Source: Bacillota bacterium | Lineage (GTDB): Bacteria > Bacillota_A > Clostridia > Peptostreptococcales > Anaerovoracaceae | Assembly: GCA_017556895.1 (NCBI GenBank) | Contig: JAFYLX010000043.1 | Span: forward strand, 1 to 15,802 | Length of the DNA stretch: 15,802 nt | Direction: 5' to 3' | Shown: positions 1-6,964 of the stretch, in pieces | Position numbering within the stretch: position 1 is the first letter of the stretch | Layout: the number at the start of each line of letters is the position of its first letter | The notes under the pieces: model-generated | Databases searched by the model: none | What the model saw: only the letters and a program-made list of their open reading frames with translations | What the model was told of the DNA's origin: nothing | Made by a program: the position numbers and the translations under genes

Positions 1-281
1 AGAACTTCGGCTTTCTCGATTTCTGCCTTTAATTCTTCAGTAAGCTTACCCTGTTCATCGATAAGTCTAATTACTTCTTCTTTTCTATCTTCTAAATTTC
101 TTAAGTACTTAAGTCTTTCGTCTAAGTCTCTTAATGTTACGTCTGTTAGGCCTCCAGTTACTTCCTTTCTATATCTTGCGATGAATGGAATTGTGTTGCC
201 TTCGTCTATTAATGCTACTGTCTGTTCAACTTGAGCCATTTTAATCTTAAATTCTGCCGCTATTCTCTCAATAATGTTCAT
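1..281 (-). CDS. tex: Tex transcription accessory protein, N-terminal part (runs off the window)
   Basis: The first 93 codons of a gene that continues beyond the left edge. The translation starts MNIIERIAAEF and contains IPFIARYRKEVTGG, then LRDLDERLKYLRNLEDRKEEV and EQGKLTEELKAEIEKAE. These match the helical N-terminal domain of Tex, a conserved cytoplasmic RNA/nucleic-acid-binding protein that in full length also carries YqgF-like, helix-hairpin-helix and S1 domains; those lie outside the window. The ATG at 281 is preceded by an AGAGGA ribosome site that lies inside the end of prfB. Only one base separates the prfB stop from this ATG, so the two are probably translationally coupled in one operon. 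The family call is recognised from the N-terminal motif alone. Confidence 0.9.
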   Translation of the reverse strand, partial: MNIIERIAAEFKIKMAQVEQTVALIDEGNTIPFIARYRKEVTGGLTDVTLRDLDERLKYLRNLEDRKEEVIRLIDEQGKLTEELKAEIEKAEV

Positions 282-282
282 T

Positions 283-1387
283 TTAGTCCTCTTTGTGTTT
301 TAGTTTTGCATTTATAAAGTAATCAAGGTCGCCGTCCATAACAGCCCCTACGTTGGATGTTTCGGCACCGGTTCTGTGGTCCTTAACCATCGTGTATGGC
401 TGGAAAACATATGAACGAATCTGTGAACCCCAAGTGTTCATGGAGTAGTCGCCTTTGAGTTCCTTAAGGTTTTCCTTGTGTTCTTGCTCTTTTAGTTCTG
501 CCAGTTTTGACATCAGAATCTTCATAGCCATATCCTTGTTCTGGTGCTGGCTTCGTTCGTTCTGGCAAGTTACCACTATATTAGTAGGTAAATGTGTGAT
601 TCTGATGGCCGAATCCGTCTTGTTGACGTGCTGCCCACCCGCACCGCTAGAACGATAAGTGTCGATTCTTAGGTCATCTGGGTCTATTTCCACGGAAATG
701 TCTTCTTCTATTTCTGGTACAACTTCTAGCTGTGCAAAGGATGTCTGACGCTTACCCGCCGCGTTAAACGGTGAGATTCTAACCAGTCTATGAACGCCCT
801 TTTCGTTCTTCAAATATCCATAGGCGTTTTCACCCTCTACTATCAGAGTGGCACTCTTGATGCCCGCTTCCGTGTCATCCTGAAGGTCAATCATCTTGAC
901 TGAATACCCCTTCTGATCGCACCATCTCATATACATTCTAAGGAGCATTGACGCCCAGTCCATGGCATCTACGCCACCTGTCCCTGCATGAATGGAGATA
1001 ATGGCACCGCAGTTATCGTACTTGCCATTTAACAGAGTCTTGATCCTTAGCGTTTCAAGAGACTCCTTTAGGTTTTCAAACATCTCCTGAATCTCGCCCA
1101 CCATTGATGCTTCTTCCTCCATTATGGCAAGCTCTATAAGTTCTTCTATGTCTCTGATGGCAGTTTCTAAGTCCTTGTGAGTGTTTATCGTATCCTCCAT
1201 GGACTTCTTTTCTTTCATTACCTTCTGAGCATATTCTATGTTATTCCAAAAGTCTTCCTGCTCTATTTCTTTGTTTGTTCTGTGTAACTCTTCTTCTAGC
1301 TTAGCCAGGTCAAAGAGATTCACCTACTTCTCTTAGGATGTCTGCCAGTTTTGGCAGTTCTAGTCTTATGCTATCTAGTTCTAACAT
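283..1387 (-). CDS. prfB: Peptide chain release factor 2, expressed by programmed +1 frameshift
   Basis: RF2 recognises UGA and UAA stop codons on the ribosome and releases the finished peptide. The gene begins at ATG 1387, directly after the TAA of the upstream gene (TAAATG), with a GGAGAGGAG ribosome site. Twenty-five codons (starting MLELDSIRLELPKLA) are read before an in-frame TGA at codon 26 (1312-1310). A +1 shift at CTT-TGA-C continues into DLAKLEEEL and gives a 367-residue product. After this correction the RF2-type stop-recognition tripeptide SPF falls at residues 205-207 and the catalytic GGQ at 250-252, the same numbers as in E. coli RF2. Residue 246 is Ser, not the Thr of E. coli K-12. 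A GTG at 1323 also opens the second frame, but it has no ribosome site of its own and would lose the N-terminus. Levels are expected to be self-regulated, because scarce RF2 favours the shift. Confidence 0.96.
1309..1325 (-). promoter_or_regulatory. prfB +1 programmed frameshift site
   Basis: On the minus strand the site reads AGGTGA, ATCT, then CTTTGAC. The slippery CTT sits in the P site, TGA is the 26th codon, and the following C is the poor-termination context typical of prfB. AGGTGA is complementary to the 16S anti-Shine-Dalgarno end and lies 4 bases before CTT. In E. coli an AGGGGG lies 3 bases before. The stimulator is therefore present but differs in sequence and slightly in position. 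Confidence 0.93.
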
Positions 1388-1933
1388 TTATAACTCCTCT
1401 CCTGCGCGCACTTCAGCGAAGACTACGTCTAGATAAACCTTATGGCTGATGGCAATTACTGTGTTTCGAAGCATTGCCTTTTCTCTAGTTTTGTCTTTGC
1501 CTAATTCTTTGTAATCCGTGCCGCCTTCAAATACTATTTTAAGTACATTTTCCAATTCTTCCACAAAATAGTTATACGCTTTTTCGGGCATATACGTCAT
1601 TTTCTGAAGATGAATCATTAGTTTGATATCTTCTAAAGAAAGTACCTGCTTCGCCATGGCAATGAAAATCAGGTATGCAACCTGTTCTCTGTAGTACTGT
1701 TTCTTAACCGGATTATCTATGATCTTTTTCTTTACGTAATTACTTATCATAGACGGCGTAAGGGCAGGCGTGTACTCCTTAGCATCAGGGTTCACACCGC
1801 GATTAGTTGTCGCATCGCCTATTGGCTTTAAGTAATCGTCAATATATTTTGTCACCTGATCAAGATATAGCCCAACGTTTGGAATTTCACTATATCTTGG
1901 CAGCCTGAATTGTTCAATTAAACTAGTCTTCAT
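1388..1933 (-). CDS. DUF1836 domain protein, putative DNA-binding regulator
   Basis: A 181-residue soluble protein. The core around residues 57-110 (LTPSMISNYVKKKIIDNPVK, then REQVAYLIFIAMAKQVLSLEDIKLMI) matches the DUF1836 family. That family is common in Firmicutes and resembles a MerR-like winged helix: the pattern 'start here, choose a helix, then REQ-a-L' is a DNA-binding fold signature. No target is known from the sequence. The ATG at 1933 has a GAGGAG ribosome site at good spacing. The stop abuts the prfB start with no gap (TAAATG), so it is probably co-translated with prfB and tex. A good minus-strand promoter lies about 85 bases upstream. The family assignment is fairly secure; the regulatory role is inferred. 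Confidence 0.8.
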   Translation of the reverse strand: MKTSLIEQFRLPRYSEIPNVGLYLDQVTKYIDDYLKPIGDATTNRGVNPDAKEYTPALTPSMISNYVKKKIIDNPVKKQYYREQVAYLIFIAMAKQVLSLEDIKLMIHLQKMTYMPEKAYNYFVEELENVLKIVFEGGTDYKELGKDKTREKAMLRNTVIAISHKVYLDVVFAEVRAGEEL

Positions 1934-2017
1934 GTCGTTTTCTCCTCAGTTTTGGTCTCTTGCTCTATTAAAACGCCCAGTCGGTTTTGGCATTTTGCAA
2001 AACACCCTAACATATCT

Positions 2018-2046
2018 ATTTTATATTATAGGGAACCTATGGTCAA
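2018..2046 (-). promoter_or_regulatory. Sigma-A-type promoter for the DUF1836-prfB-tex operon
   Basis: Read on the minus strand: TTGACC (2046-2041), a 17-base spacer, then TAAAAT (2023-2018). Transcription would start near 2011 and give a leader of about 78 bases. The leader contains the palindrome TTTTGCAAAA (1993-2002) and an AAAACCGA half-site resembling the repeats on the other side of this intergenic region. Confidence 0.65.
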
Positions 2047-2094
2047 ACAATTATTAAACGAAATATTCCATCTCAGGGCATAGAAATTCCCAAC

Positions 2095-2111
2095 ATCGGT
2101 TTTTTAAAAAC
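2095..2111 (+). repeat. Copy 1 of 17-base repeat upstream of the hemolysin III promoter
   Basis: ATCGGTTTTTTAAAAAC, identical to a second copy at 2151-2167, exactly 56 bases downstream. This copy ends two bases before the -35 hexamer. It is a candidate regulator-binding site. Confidence 0.7.
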
Positions 2112-2113
2112 TC

Positions 2114-2142
2114 TTGACTTGGTAGTCGTTACCATTTACAAT
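2114..2142 (+). promoter_or_regulatory. Sigma-A-type promoter of the hemolysin III gene
   Basis: TTGACT (2114-2119), a 17-base spacer and TACAAT (2137-2142), close to consensus. The predicted start is near 2149, giving a leader of about 98 bases. It lies between the two 17-base repeats and diverges from the DUF1836 promoter. Confidence 0.75.
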
Positions 2143-2149
2143 ACTAGTT

Positions 2150-2172
2150 AATCGGTTTTTTAAAAACCGATT
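2150..2172 (+). promoter_or_regulatory. Palindromic candidate operator at the hemolysin III transcription start
   Basis: A perfect palindrome with arms AATCGGTTTTT and AAAAACCGATT around a single central T. It contains copy 2 of the 17-base repeat (2151-2167). Its position at about +1 to +23 suits a repressor site. Alternatively it could fold at the 5' end of the mRNA. Confidence 0.6.
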
Positions 2173-2175
2173 GTG

Positions 2176-2197
2176 CCTCGAGATTATTTTCTTGAGG
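2176..2197 (+). other. Leader hairpin before the hemolysin III gene
   Basis: CCTCGAG and CTTGAGG pair over 7 positions, including one G-U, around an 8-base loop. The hairpin lies about 50 bases before the start codon, clear of the GGGG ribosome site. No known riboswitch class is recognised. Confidence 0.35.
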
Positions 2198-2246
2198 ATG
2201 TATAACATTTTTTTAGAGGGGAATAATTCAATTAAAGGGGTAAATT

Positions 2247-2924
2247 ATGACAACTATGACTAATCAATCTAAGACATTTCACATAAAGGAGCCGGGGAGC
2301 GCTATCACTCACTTCATAGCACTCGTCGCCTGCATTGCTTCTGCGGGTCCTCTGTTAGTCCGAGGAGTAGAACATAACGTAGGAACTATGGCTATGGTGT
2401 GCTACGTAGCTTTTTTGGTAGGTGCATGCCTTTTATATACCGCAAGCACTTGCTATCACACTTTCGACTTATCACCTCGTGGCAATAAGAACCTAAAGAA
2501 GTTTGACCATATGATGATTCCAATGCTCATTGCCGGAACCTATACACCTGCTTCACTTCTAGGTCTAGGTGGCAAGGCTGGAATCTATCTACTTATCTTC
2601 GTATGGAGCTTCGCAATCGGTGGTATGATCCTAAAAATGTTTTGGGTTAATTGTCCTAAGTGGGTGTCCTCCGTTTTGTATATCGGCATGGGATGGTCAT
2701 GCGTTCTTGCAATCCCAAGTCTATATCACACACTTCCACTAGGCGGCTTCCTATGGCTCTTAATCGGTGGAATCTTATACACAATCGGCGGTGTCATATA
2801 CGCACTAAAGCTGGACGTCTTCAATGAACGTTTTCCGAACTTCGGTTCCCACGAGATTTTCCACCTCTTCATTATGGGCGGGACGTTTTGTCACTACGTA
2901 TTTATTTATTTTTATCTGACATAA
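2247..2924 (+). CDS. Hemolysin III family (PAQR-like) seven-helix membrane protein
   Basis: A 225-residue integral membrane protein with about seven hydrophobic segments, the usual size for the bacterial hemolysin III (YqfA/YplQ-like) branch of the PAQR superfamily. Recognised motifs are EPGSAITH near residues 15-22, the S-x3-H pair in STCYH (67-71), FDH (86-88) followed by AGTYTP (96-101), and HEIFH (202-206) with a further His at 216. In PAQR proteins the Ser, Asp and three His residues line a metal site, and all are present here. Bacterial relatives are linked to membrane lipid homeostasis, and some were named for haemolysis on overexpression; the actual role here is unknown. The ATG at 2247 has an AAAGGGG ribosome site six bases upstream. 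It is the only plus-strand gene, with its own promoter and terminator, so it is probably monocistronic. Confidence 0.92.
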   Translation: MTTMTNQSKTFHIKEPGSAITHFIALVACIASAGPLLVRGVEHNVGTMAMVCYVAFLVGACLLYTASTCYHTFDLSPRGNKNLKKFDHMMIPMLIAGTYTPASLLGLGGKAGIYLLIFVWSFAIGGMILKMFWVNCPKWVSSVLYIGMGWSCVLAIPSLYHTLPLGGFLWLLIGGILYTIGGVIYALKLDVFNERFPNFGSHEIFHLFIMGGTFCHYVFIYFYLT

Positions 2925-2942
2925 AAGAATTATATAAGCTAC

Positions 2943-2978
2943 AAAGGCTGCCGGATCGATGTGACCAGGCAGCCTTTT
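2943..2978. terminator. Bidirectional intrinsic terminator between convergent genes
   Basis: AAAGGCTGCC and GGCAGCCTTT form a perfect 10-base stem around a 15-base loop, with short T runs on both strands. It sits 18 bases after the hemolysin III stop and 9 bases beyond the stop of the convergent nuclease gene. Confidence 0.85.
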
Positions 2979-2987
2979 GAATTTGTG

Positions 2988-3809
2988 TTATAGACTTTCT
3001 ATTTCTTCTCTAGTTAATTTAGTAAGTTCAACAATATCATTAATATCATATCCCTTATCTTTCATTCCCTTTGCAACATCTAGGGAATTCTTCTTTATTC
3101 CTTCTTTTATTCCTTCTTTTATTCCTTCTTCCTTACCGTCCTCAAAACGTTCATCCATTCTTTCTTCAAAGGTCATGAATACACCTCCTAGCGCTTCATC
3201 TTTTTTTATATCTTCTATTCGTTCTGATAATTCTGCTACATATGAGTCTTTAATAATTGCTGCGTTTTCTACTGTTGACTTTTCGACGAAGTTCAAGAAT
3301 GCTTTTAATTCTCTTGAAACTTCACCTATGTGACCTTTTGTGTTTAAGAACACTTTTACACATTCATCGCCTAACTCCACATTAGATTTCTCGTGACAAA
3401 TATTTGAAAACGTGTATTTATATAGTCCCTCTCCAAAAGGATCATTTGTACATATGAATATTATGTACTGTTTCTTTAGTTTATCATAGCCATGTCCTCG
3501 TTTCAAGAAATCGTAATCGATGTTTGATTGGTACTTTCTACTTCTTTTGCCAAGAAATCTCACTTTTCCATTCTCAATTTCGATGTTGTATATAGTTTCT
3601 TCTTCATCTTGAAGATATACATCAAGCCTAACAGCCTTACCTTCATATCCTCCATCAATGGTTTTTTCGGTTTCGATAAATTTTATTTTTTTAATCTTCC
3701 CCTTCAAATCAAGTACCATCTCTAGAAATTCGATTACAAGCTTCTCATCTTTCATAACCTCTTTAAATAAAAAGTCATCGCACAAATTCAGATCTTTTAG
3801 CTCTCTCAA
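2988..3809 (-). CDS. Rpn family PD-(D/E)XK nuclease (often mislabelled transposase)
   Basis: A 273-residue protein of the Rpn recombination-promoting nuclease family (TIGR01784/PD-(D/E)XK 'putative transposase'). Family landmarks are the N-terminal LCDDFLFKEVMKDEKLVIEFLE, RLDVYLQD with the candidate catalytic Asp63, YNIEIEN (Glu77), YQSNIDYDFLKRG (93-105) and YIIFICTNDPFGEGLYKYTF. Where the family usually shows E-x-Q, this protein has E-x-E (77-79). The C-terminus carries an EGIK repeat (229-240) encoded by three perfect 12-base units, then a short helical tail. The start is TTG at 3809: AGGAGG lies 8 bases upstream and no ATG is available. Relatives cleave DNA in vitro and promote recombination; some are phage defence factors. 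No transposon ends are visible, so it is a solitary cargo-like gene. Confidence 0.88.
   Translation of the reverse strand: MRELKDLNLCDDFLFKEVMKDEKLVIEFLEMVLDLKGKIKKIKFIETEKTIDGGYEGKAVRLDVYLQDEEETIYNIEIENGKVRFLGKRSRKYQSNIDYDFLKRGHGYDKLKKQYIIFICTNDPFGEGLYKYTFSNICHEKSNVELGDECVKVFLNTKGHIGEVSRELKAFLNFVEKSTVENAAIIKDSYVAELSERIEDIKKDEALGGVFMTFEERMDERFEDGKEEGIKEGIKEGIKKNSLDVAKGMKDKGYDINDIVELTKLTREEIESL
3095..3130 (-). repeat. Three perfect 12-base tandem repeats inside the Rpn gene
   Basis: Three identical copies of TTATTCCTTCTT on the plus strand, read as repeating EGIK in the protein. The unit is a multiple of three, so slippage would change the length of the linker without breaking the frame. Confidence 0.9.
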
Positions 3810-3886
3810 ATCAAAGTCCTCCTTTGTATGCTTAAACTGATACTATGACATACTCCAATAGCAGGCAAATATTTTTTCAAAAAAAT

Positions 3887-3945
3887 GCAAAAATACGTAT
3901 TATATTGTCATATTTTAGTTATTTTAGCGATATCGTTATTTTTGC
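3887..3945. repeat. Imperfect inverted repeat in the AT-rich region upstream of the Rpn gene
   Basis: GCAAAAATACG (3887-3897) and CGTTATTTTTGC (3934-3945) are inverted copies differing by one inserted base. Between them are a minus-strand TATAAT (-10-like, about 3900-3905) and the palindrome CGATATCG. No good -35 box is paired with the TATAAT. The region probably holds the nuclease-gene promoter, but the exact site is unclear. Confidence 0.4.
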
Positions 3946-3953
3946 GTATATAA

Positions 3954-3999
3954 CAAAACACAAATGACCAGCTAGCATATCAGTTGCTAACTGGTCATT
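3954..3999 (-). terminator. Intrinsic terminator of the nine-gene ABC operon
   Basis: On the minus strand AATGACCAGTTAGC pairs with GCTAGCTGGTCATT over 14 positions, one of them a G-U, around a 9-base loop, followed by TTGTGTTTTG. It begins four bases after the last stop codon of the operon. Confidence 0.85.
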
Positions 4000-4003
4000 A
4001 ACT

Positions 4004-4222
4004 TTATTCTTCGTCTTCTGTTTCTTCAACTATTACATCATATTTATTCATGCCTGTCACACTACTAGGCAGATCTTCAAAGACTCCTACAGGTTTGATA
4101 TCGACTTTTTTGCCTTTCTTTCTTGCGATTATAAGTCGGGCAGAAGCAATTATAATAAGTAGGCTTATCGACCCACCAATCAATACTTCTATGTATCCTA
4201 ACATCGTTTCTACAAATTGCAT
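4004..4222 (-). CDS. Small single-helix membrane protein of unknown function
   Basis: A 72-residue protein, last gene of the ABC operon. One hydrophobic segment at about residues 8-32 (IEVLIGGSISLLIIIASARLI region) is followed by a very basic stretch, ARKKGKKVD, and an acidic C-terminus ending in EETEDEE. By the positive-inside rule the tail should be cytoplasmic. I do not recognise the family. The ATG at 4222 has an excellent AAGGAGG ribosome site 8 bases upstream, which argues that it is truly expressed. It lies 18 bases after the preceding membrane protein gene. It could be a small accessory subunit of the membrane complex encoded upstream; that is inference from position only. Confidence 0.75.
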   Translation of the reverse strand: MQFVETMLGYIEVLIGGSISLLIIIASARLIIARKKGKKVDIKPVGVFEDLPSSVTGMNKYDVIVEETEDEE

Positions 4223-4240
4223 ACTTCTAACCTCCTTATA

Positions 4241-5026
4241 CTATAAAGTATACTCGTGATTTACTCTATATGCAATGATGCCGAATACTACAATTCCAAC
4301 TAATACAAACAATCCTGTAGTTTGTATTAGAGAAATCCATAGGACCTCAGGTTCTATATATGATAGCGTCTTTATGCTAGTTCTTATAAAATTCCCTAAA
4401 ATCAATAGCATCGGCACAGTAGCTAGCAAAATAAGCCCGATTCTTTCAATGCCACCATTTGATTCTTTGCCACCGGTATTCATAAAATTACAAAAGCCAA
4501 CAAGCACACACTCGTTTATGGAAAAAACAACAGCGACTATCAGCAGAATACTCGTTGGAATAATCATAACTTGCTCAAATATACCAGATGTAGCAAGTCC
4601 AATTATATAATTAACCAAAACATTTATAAACTCATTGTTGCCAAAAAGCCACGCCATAGTCGTTCCAACCCCAAGTCCGACTAAAACAATCAGTGTATTT
4701 AGAGAAAGAACAATTATCTTTATCAAAGCTACCATTGTAAGAGATATAGGCAATGCACCAAACACCTGTGCCGCCTCGCCAACGAAGCTTTCGTAGGCAA
4801 TTTTCATGTTCCCCTTGATTAAAAACACCATCGCTACTACAAGAATTCCCCCTCCTGCAATTAGCTGCAGCATGCTTGGCCCATCGGTTCCCATTAGGAA
4901 GCTTCTAATGGACTCCCTTTCTCCTAAGCTAGCAACTAAAGGGGCAATTGCAGCCAGTATCATGGCTATCATAGTTTCGTTGGTAGACATATTAAAATTC
5001 AGTTTAAAATACTCAAATCTCTTCAT
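4241..5026 (-). CDS. Polytopic membrane protein, divergent third permease of the ABC operon
   Basis: A 261-residue protein with about six hydrophobic segments (roughly 18-34, 52-70, 97-125, 133-172, 196-215 and 230-252). The family is not obvious from the whole sequence. However, YESFVGEAAQVFGALPISL (78-96) aligns with the segment of the two other permeases in this operon that reads ...FxExAxLYQxLPxSxxE..., at the same distance from the N-terminus and after two helices. This suggests a divergent ABC-2-type permease. The ATG at 5026 follows GGGGTGGGA. The 64-base gap to the upstream gene is the largest in the operon and shows no terminator. It probably works with the single ATPase of the operon; the substrate is unknown. 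Confidence 0.7.
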   Translation of the reverse strand: MKRFEYFKLNFNMSTNETMIAMILAAIAPLVASLGERESIRSFLMGTDGPSMLQLIAGGGILVVAMVFLIKGNMKIAYESFVGEAAQVFGALPISLTMVALIKIIVLSLNTLIVLVGLGVGTTMAWLFGNNEFINVLVNYIIGLATSGIFEQVMIIPTSILLIVAVVFSINECVLVGFCNFMNTGGKESNGGIERIGLILLATVPMLLILGNFIRTSIKTLSYIEPEVLWISLIQTTGLFVLVGIVVFGIIAYRVNHEYTL

Positions 5027-5090
5027 TTATCCCACCCCAATTCGTTAAACACAATTAAACCTCGTGATTTTTAATTATGACCAATAAACG

Positions 5091-6227
5091 CTAGTTATAG
5101 TTTGTATTAGATTTTTTATATACGATGTCTCCATTATAATCAAAGGCTATCAACCCCTCTTTTGTTTTACCTGTACTCCAACTATCAGCTATAATTCGCA
5201 CTACAATATAATCTTCGCACCAAGAAACACCCTGCCATCTATTCATAAAATCAGACTCCTTAATATCCATAAAGTTTATATCCGATGTATCAACCATTAT
5301 CTTGTTATTTCCATCCTCATCTATGATATATATATTCCCTTTTGAGTCACAGTAATATAGAACTTCGTCTTTCAAGTGTAAAATAGAAGAATCATTTAAA
5401 AATATTCCTTCACTGTAGTCTCCATTTCCTGCAATCATTTTAAGCTTTTCACGATCTACTTCATATACAAACAATCCGTTGTCTTCAGTTTGAAAATAGA
5501 CATCTCCTCTATTCGAAGCTATCATATCCCTTATGGATACGTTTCCAATATTACAAATATATTTGGACTCAGTAGAATTAACGTTCTGTTTCAAAAGATT
5601 GCCGTCTTTATCAACGTAATATATCAAATTTTCATATATCGTAAAATTCTCGATATAAGTTTTAATCAAGTATTTTTGAGTTGAATCTGCAATTGAATAT
5701 TCTATTAAATAGCGGGATGCCATCCCTACATCATCATAATCTTCGGTATCCAAATAATATATTTTTCCTTCTGTCACATAAAATGGGCGTTCCCAAATAT
5801 AGCAATTTATAAAATCTGCTTTAAAGCTTTCACCTAAGTCAAATTTATAGTAATCTTCCGTATAGTCCAGCCATGTTGTATCGTAAAAAACAGTATTTCC
5901 GCATATTACTGGATTAACAAAGCCATCAAATAGACCAAGATTATTTTTAACCGTATACTCTTTCCCTTCAGGAAAAGAAATCAACTTTAATCTTTCGCCC
6001 AAGATACCATTTAAAAATCTAGGCCCTATGTCCTCACTGACTGCAATATAGTTGCTAGACCAATTGTGTGTATCATCGACGCAAATAGATTGCTTGTCTA
6101 AGTCCAAGGTTCTTAACTTAAACATTCTAATCCCAAACATCAACAAATTAATTACTAGAATTAATATTATGAGCCACGCAACCGTTGAAATGTGACCCCC
6201 TATTTTTCTTCCATTTTTAAAAGACAT
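5091..6227 (-). CDS. Membrane-anchored extracytoplasmic protein, DUF5050/beta-propeller-like
   Basis: A 378-residue protein with a short basic N-terminus, one membrane anchor at about 14-34 (VAWLIILILVINLLMFGI) and a large remainder outside the membrane. The outside part has repeated strand-rich units of the type 'IYYLDTEDYDD', 'LIYYVDKDGNLLKQN', 'DVYFQTEDNGLFVYEVD', 'VLYYCDSKGNIYIIDEDGN' and 'LIAFDYNGDIVYK'. This pattern is seen in DUF5050 and similar propeller-like domains of Firmicutes. No catalytic residues are recognised. The ATG at 6227 follows GGGGAG, and the gene starts 17 bases after the second permease. It may sense or bind a ligand or cell-envelope component for the transporter; that is inferred from fold type and neighbours. 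Confidence 0.72.
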   Translation of the reverse strand: MSFKNGRKIGGHISTVAWLIILILVINLLMFGIRMFKLRTLDLDKQSICVDDTHNWSSNYIAVSEDIGPRFLNGILGERLKLISFPEGKEYTVKNNLGLFDGFVNPVICGNTVFYDTTWLDYTEDYYKFDLGESFKADFINCYIWERPFYVTEGKIYYLDTEDYDDVGMASRYLIEYSIADSTQKYLIKTYIENFTIYENLIYYVDKDGNLLKQNVNSTESKYICNIGNVSIRDMIASNRGDVYFQTEDNGLFVYEVDREKLKMIAGNGDYSEGIFLNDSSILHLKDEVLYYCDSKGNIYIIDEDGNNKIMVDTSDINFMDIKESDFMNRWQGVSWCEDYIVVRIIADSWSTGKTKEGLIAFDYNGDIVYKKSNTNYN

Positions 6228-6244
6228 ACTTATACACTCCCCGT

Positions 6245-6964
6245 CTACAGCTGGAGGTTATTCTCCAGACGAGTTTTAACATATCTACAACATATTCCAC
6301 TTACAATCGCCGCGGATGCTATCATTGCAATTGCCGCCATATAGTATGTAGTAGTACTTCCCATAGCAGCCAACGTCAACACTGAAGTAAATATTGAACT
6401 CATTATTTTAAGAGCTACCCATATACCGATTATAGTTAACGCTCTTAGAAACCCCTTTTCTTTGGCACTTGTATTAAAGATTGTTACGCCTGTAAATATT
6501 AAAACAACTTCTAACAAAATGTTCATAAAATACACTATCAAATAGCTTACAAATGCCAGTATTCCGACATCATGCGCTATCAAAAACAGATTATCGAAAA
6601 ATGTCATTTCATCTATGTCAGAAAATAGGATAATTACCCCAAAAGAAAAGCTTCCTAACAGCGTAATATAAAAGGACAAAAATGCTATCACTGCAACAAA
6701 CACTCTAGATACAACTATTTCATTTGCAGAGACAGGAAGCATCTGATAAAGAGTAGCCTCCTCAGCAAAGATACTTTTATAAAACAAATATGCTAATATC
6801 TTAAAAATTCCTACTACCATTACGATTAACGCAATCGGTGCAACTAGGGCTGTGAACCCAAAGGATAACAGTAATGCTACAAATAACCCGCCAAATATTA
6901 CCATCATAAAATAACTTTTAGTATCCTTAAAACACTGTTTTATGACTTTATCAATAGAACTCAT
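6245..6964 (-). CDS. ABC-2-type permease subunit (second of three)
   Basis: A 239-residue membrane protein with about six hydrophobic segments. After two helices it carries KSIFAEEATLYQMLPVSANE, ending in the LPxS-x-x-E element found in the ABC-2 permeases of this kind (for example Lachnospiraceae permeases with LPVSR). The first permease of the operon has the same element. An upstream ATG at 6973 is possible, but it would abut the AGGAGG. The ATG at 6964 lies 9 bases after that AGGAGG and is preferred. The gene overlaps the end of the upstream gene by 14 bases, which suggests translational coupling. It probably pairs with the ATPase encoded at 9487-10218, since no other ATPase is present. 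Confidence 0.8.
   Translation of the reverse strand: MSSIDKVIKQCFKDTKSYFMMVIFGGLFVALLLSFGFTALVAPIALIVMVVGIFKILAYLFYKSIFAEEATLYQMLPVSANEIVVSRVFVAVIAFLSFYITLLGSFSFGVIILFSDIDEMTFFDNLFLIAHDVGILAFVSYLIVYFMNILLEVVLIFTGVTIFNTSAKEKGFLRALTIIGIWVALKIMSSIFTSVLTLAAMGSTTTYYMAAIAMIASAAIVSGICCRYVKTRLENNLQL

Noticed and set aside
283..1323. prfB as a 346-residue protein starting at GTG 1323
   Set aside because: The upstream ATG at 1387 with a strong ribosome site, the TGA at codon 26 and CTTTGAC, and the exact match of SPF and GGQ numbering support the frameshifted 367-residue product.
2025..2030. Minus-strand TATAAT as the -10 box for the DUF1836 operon
   Set aside because: The nearest TTGACC would be only 10 bases away. 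TAAAAT at 2023-2018 gives the correct 17-base spacing.
3095..3130. Tandem repeats as a CRISPR array or origin iterons
   Set aside because: Units are only 12 bases, directly adjacent with no spacers, and are read in frame as EGIK inside a coding gene.
2988..3809. Rpn gene as a transposase marking an insertion sequence
   Set aside because: The database label is historical. No terminal inverted repeats or target duplications flank it, and the fold is a PD-(D/E)XK nuclease.
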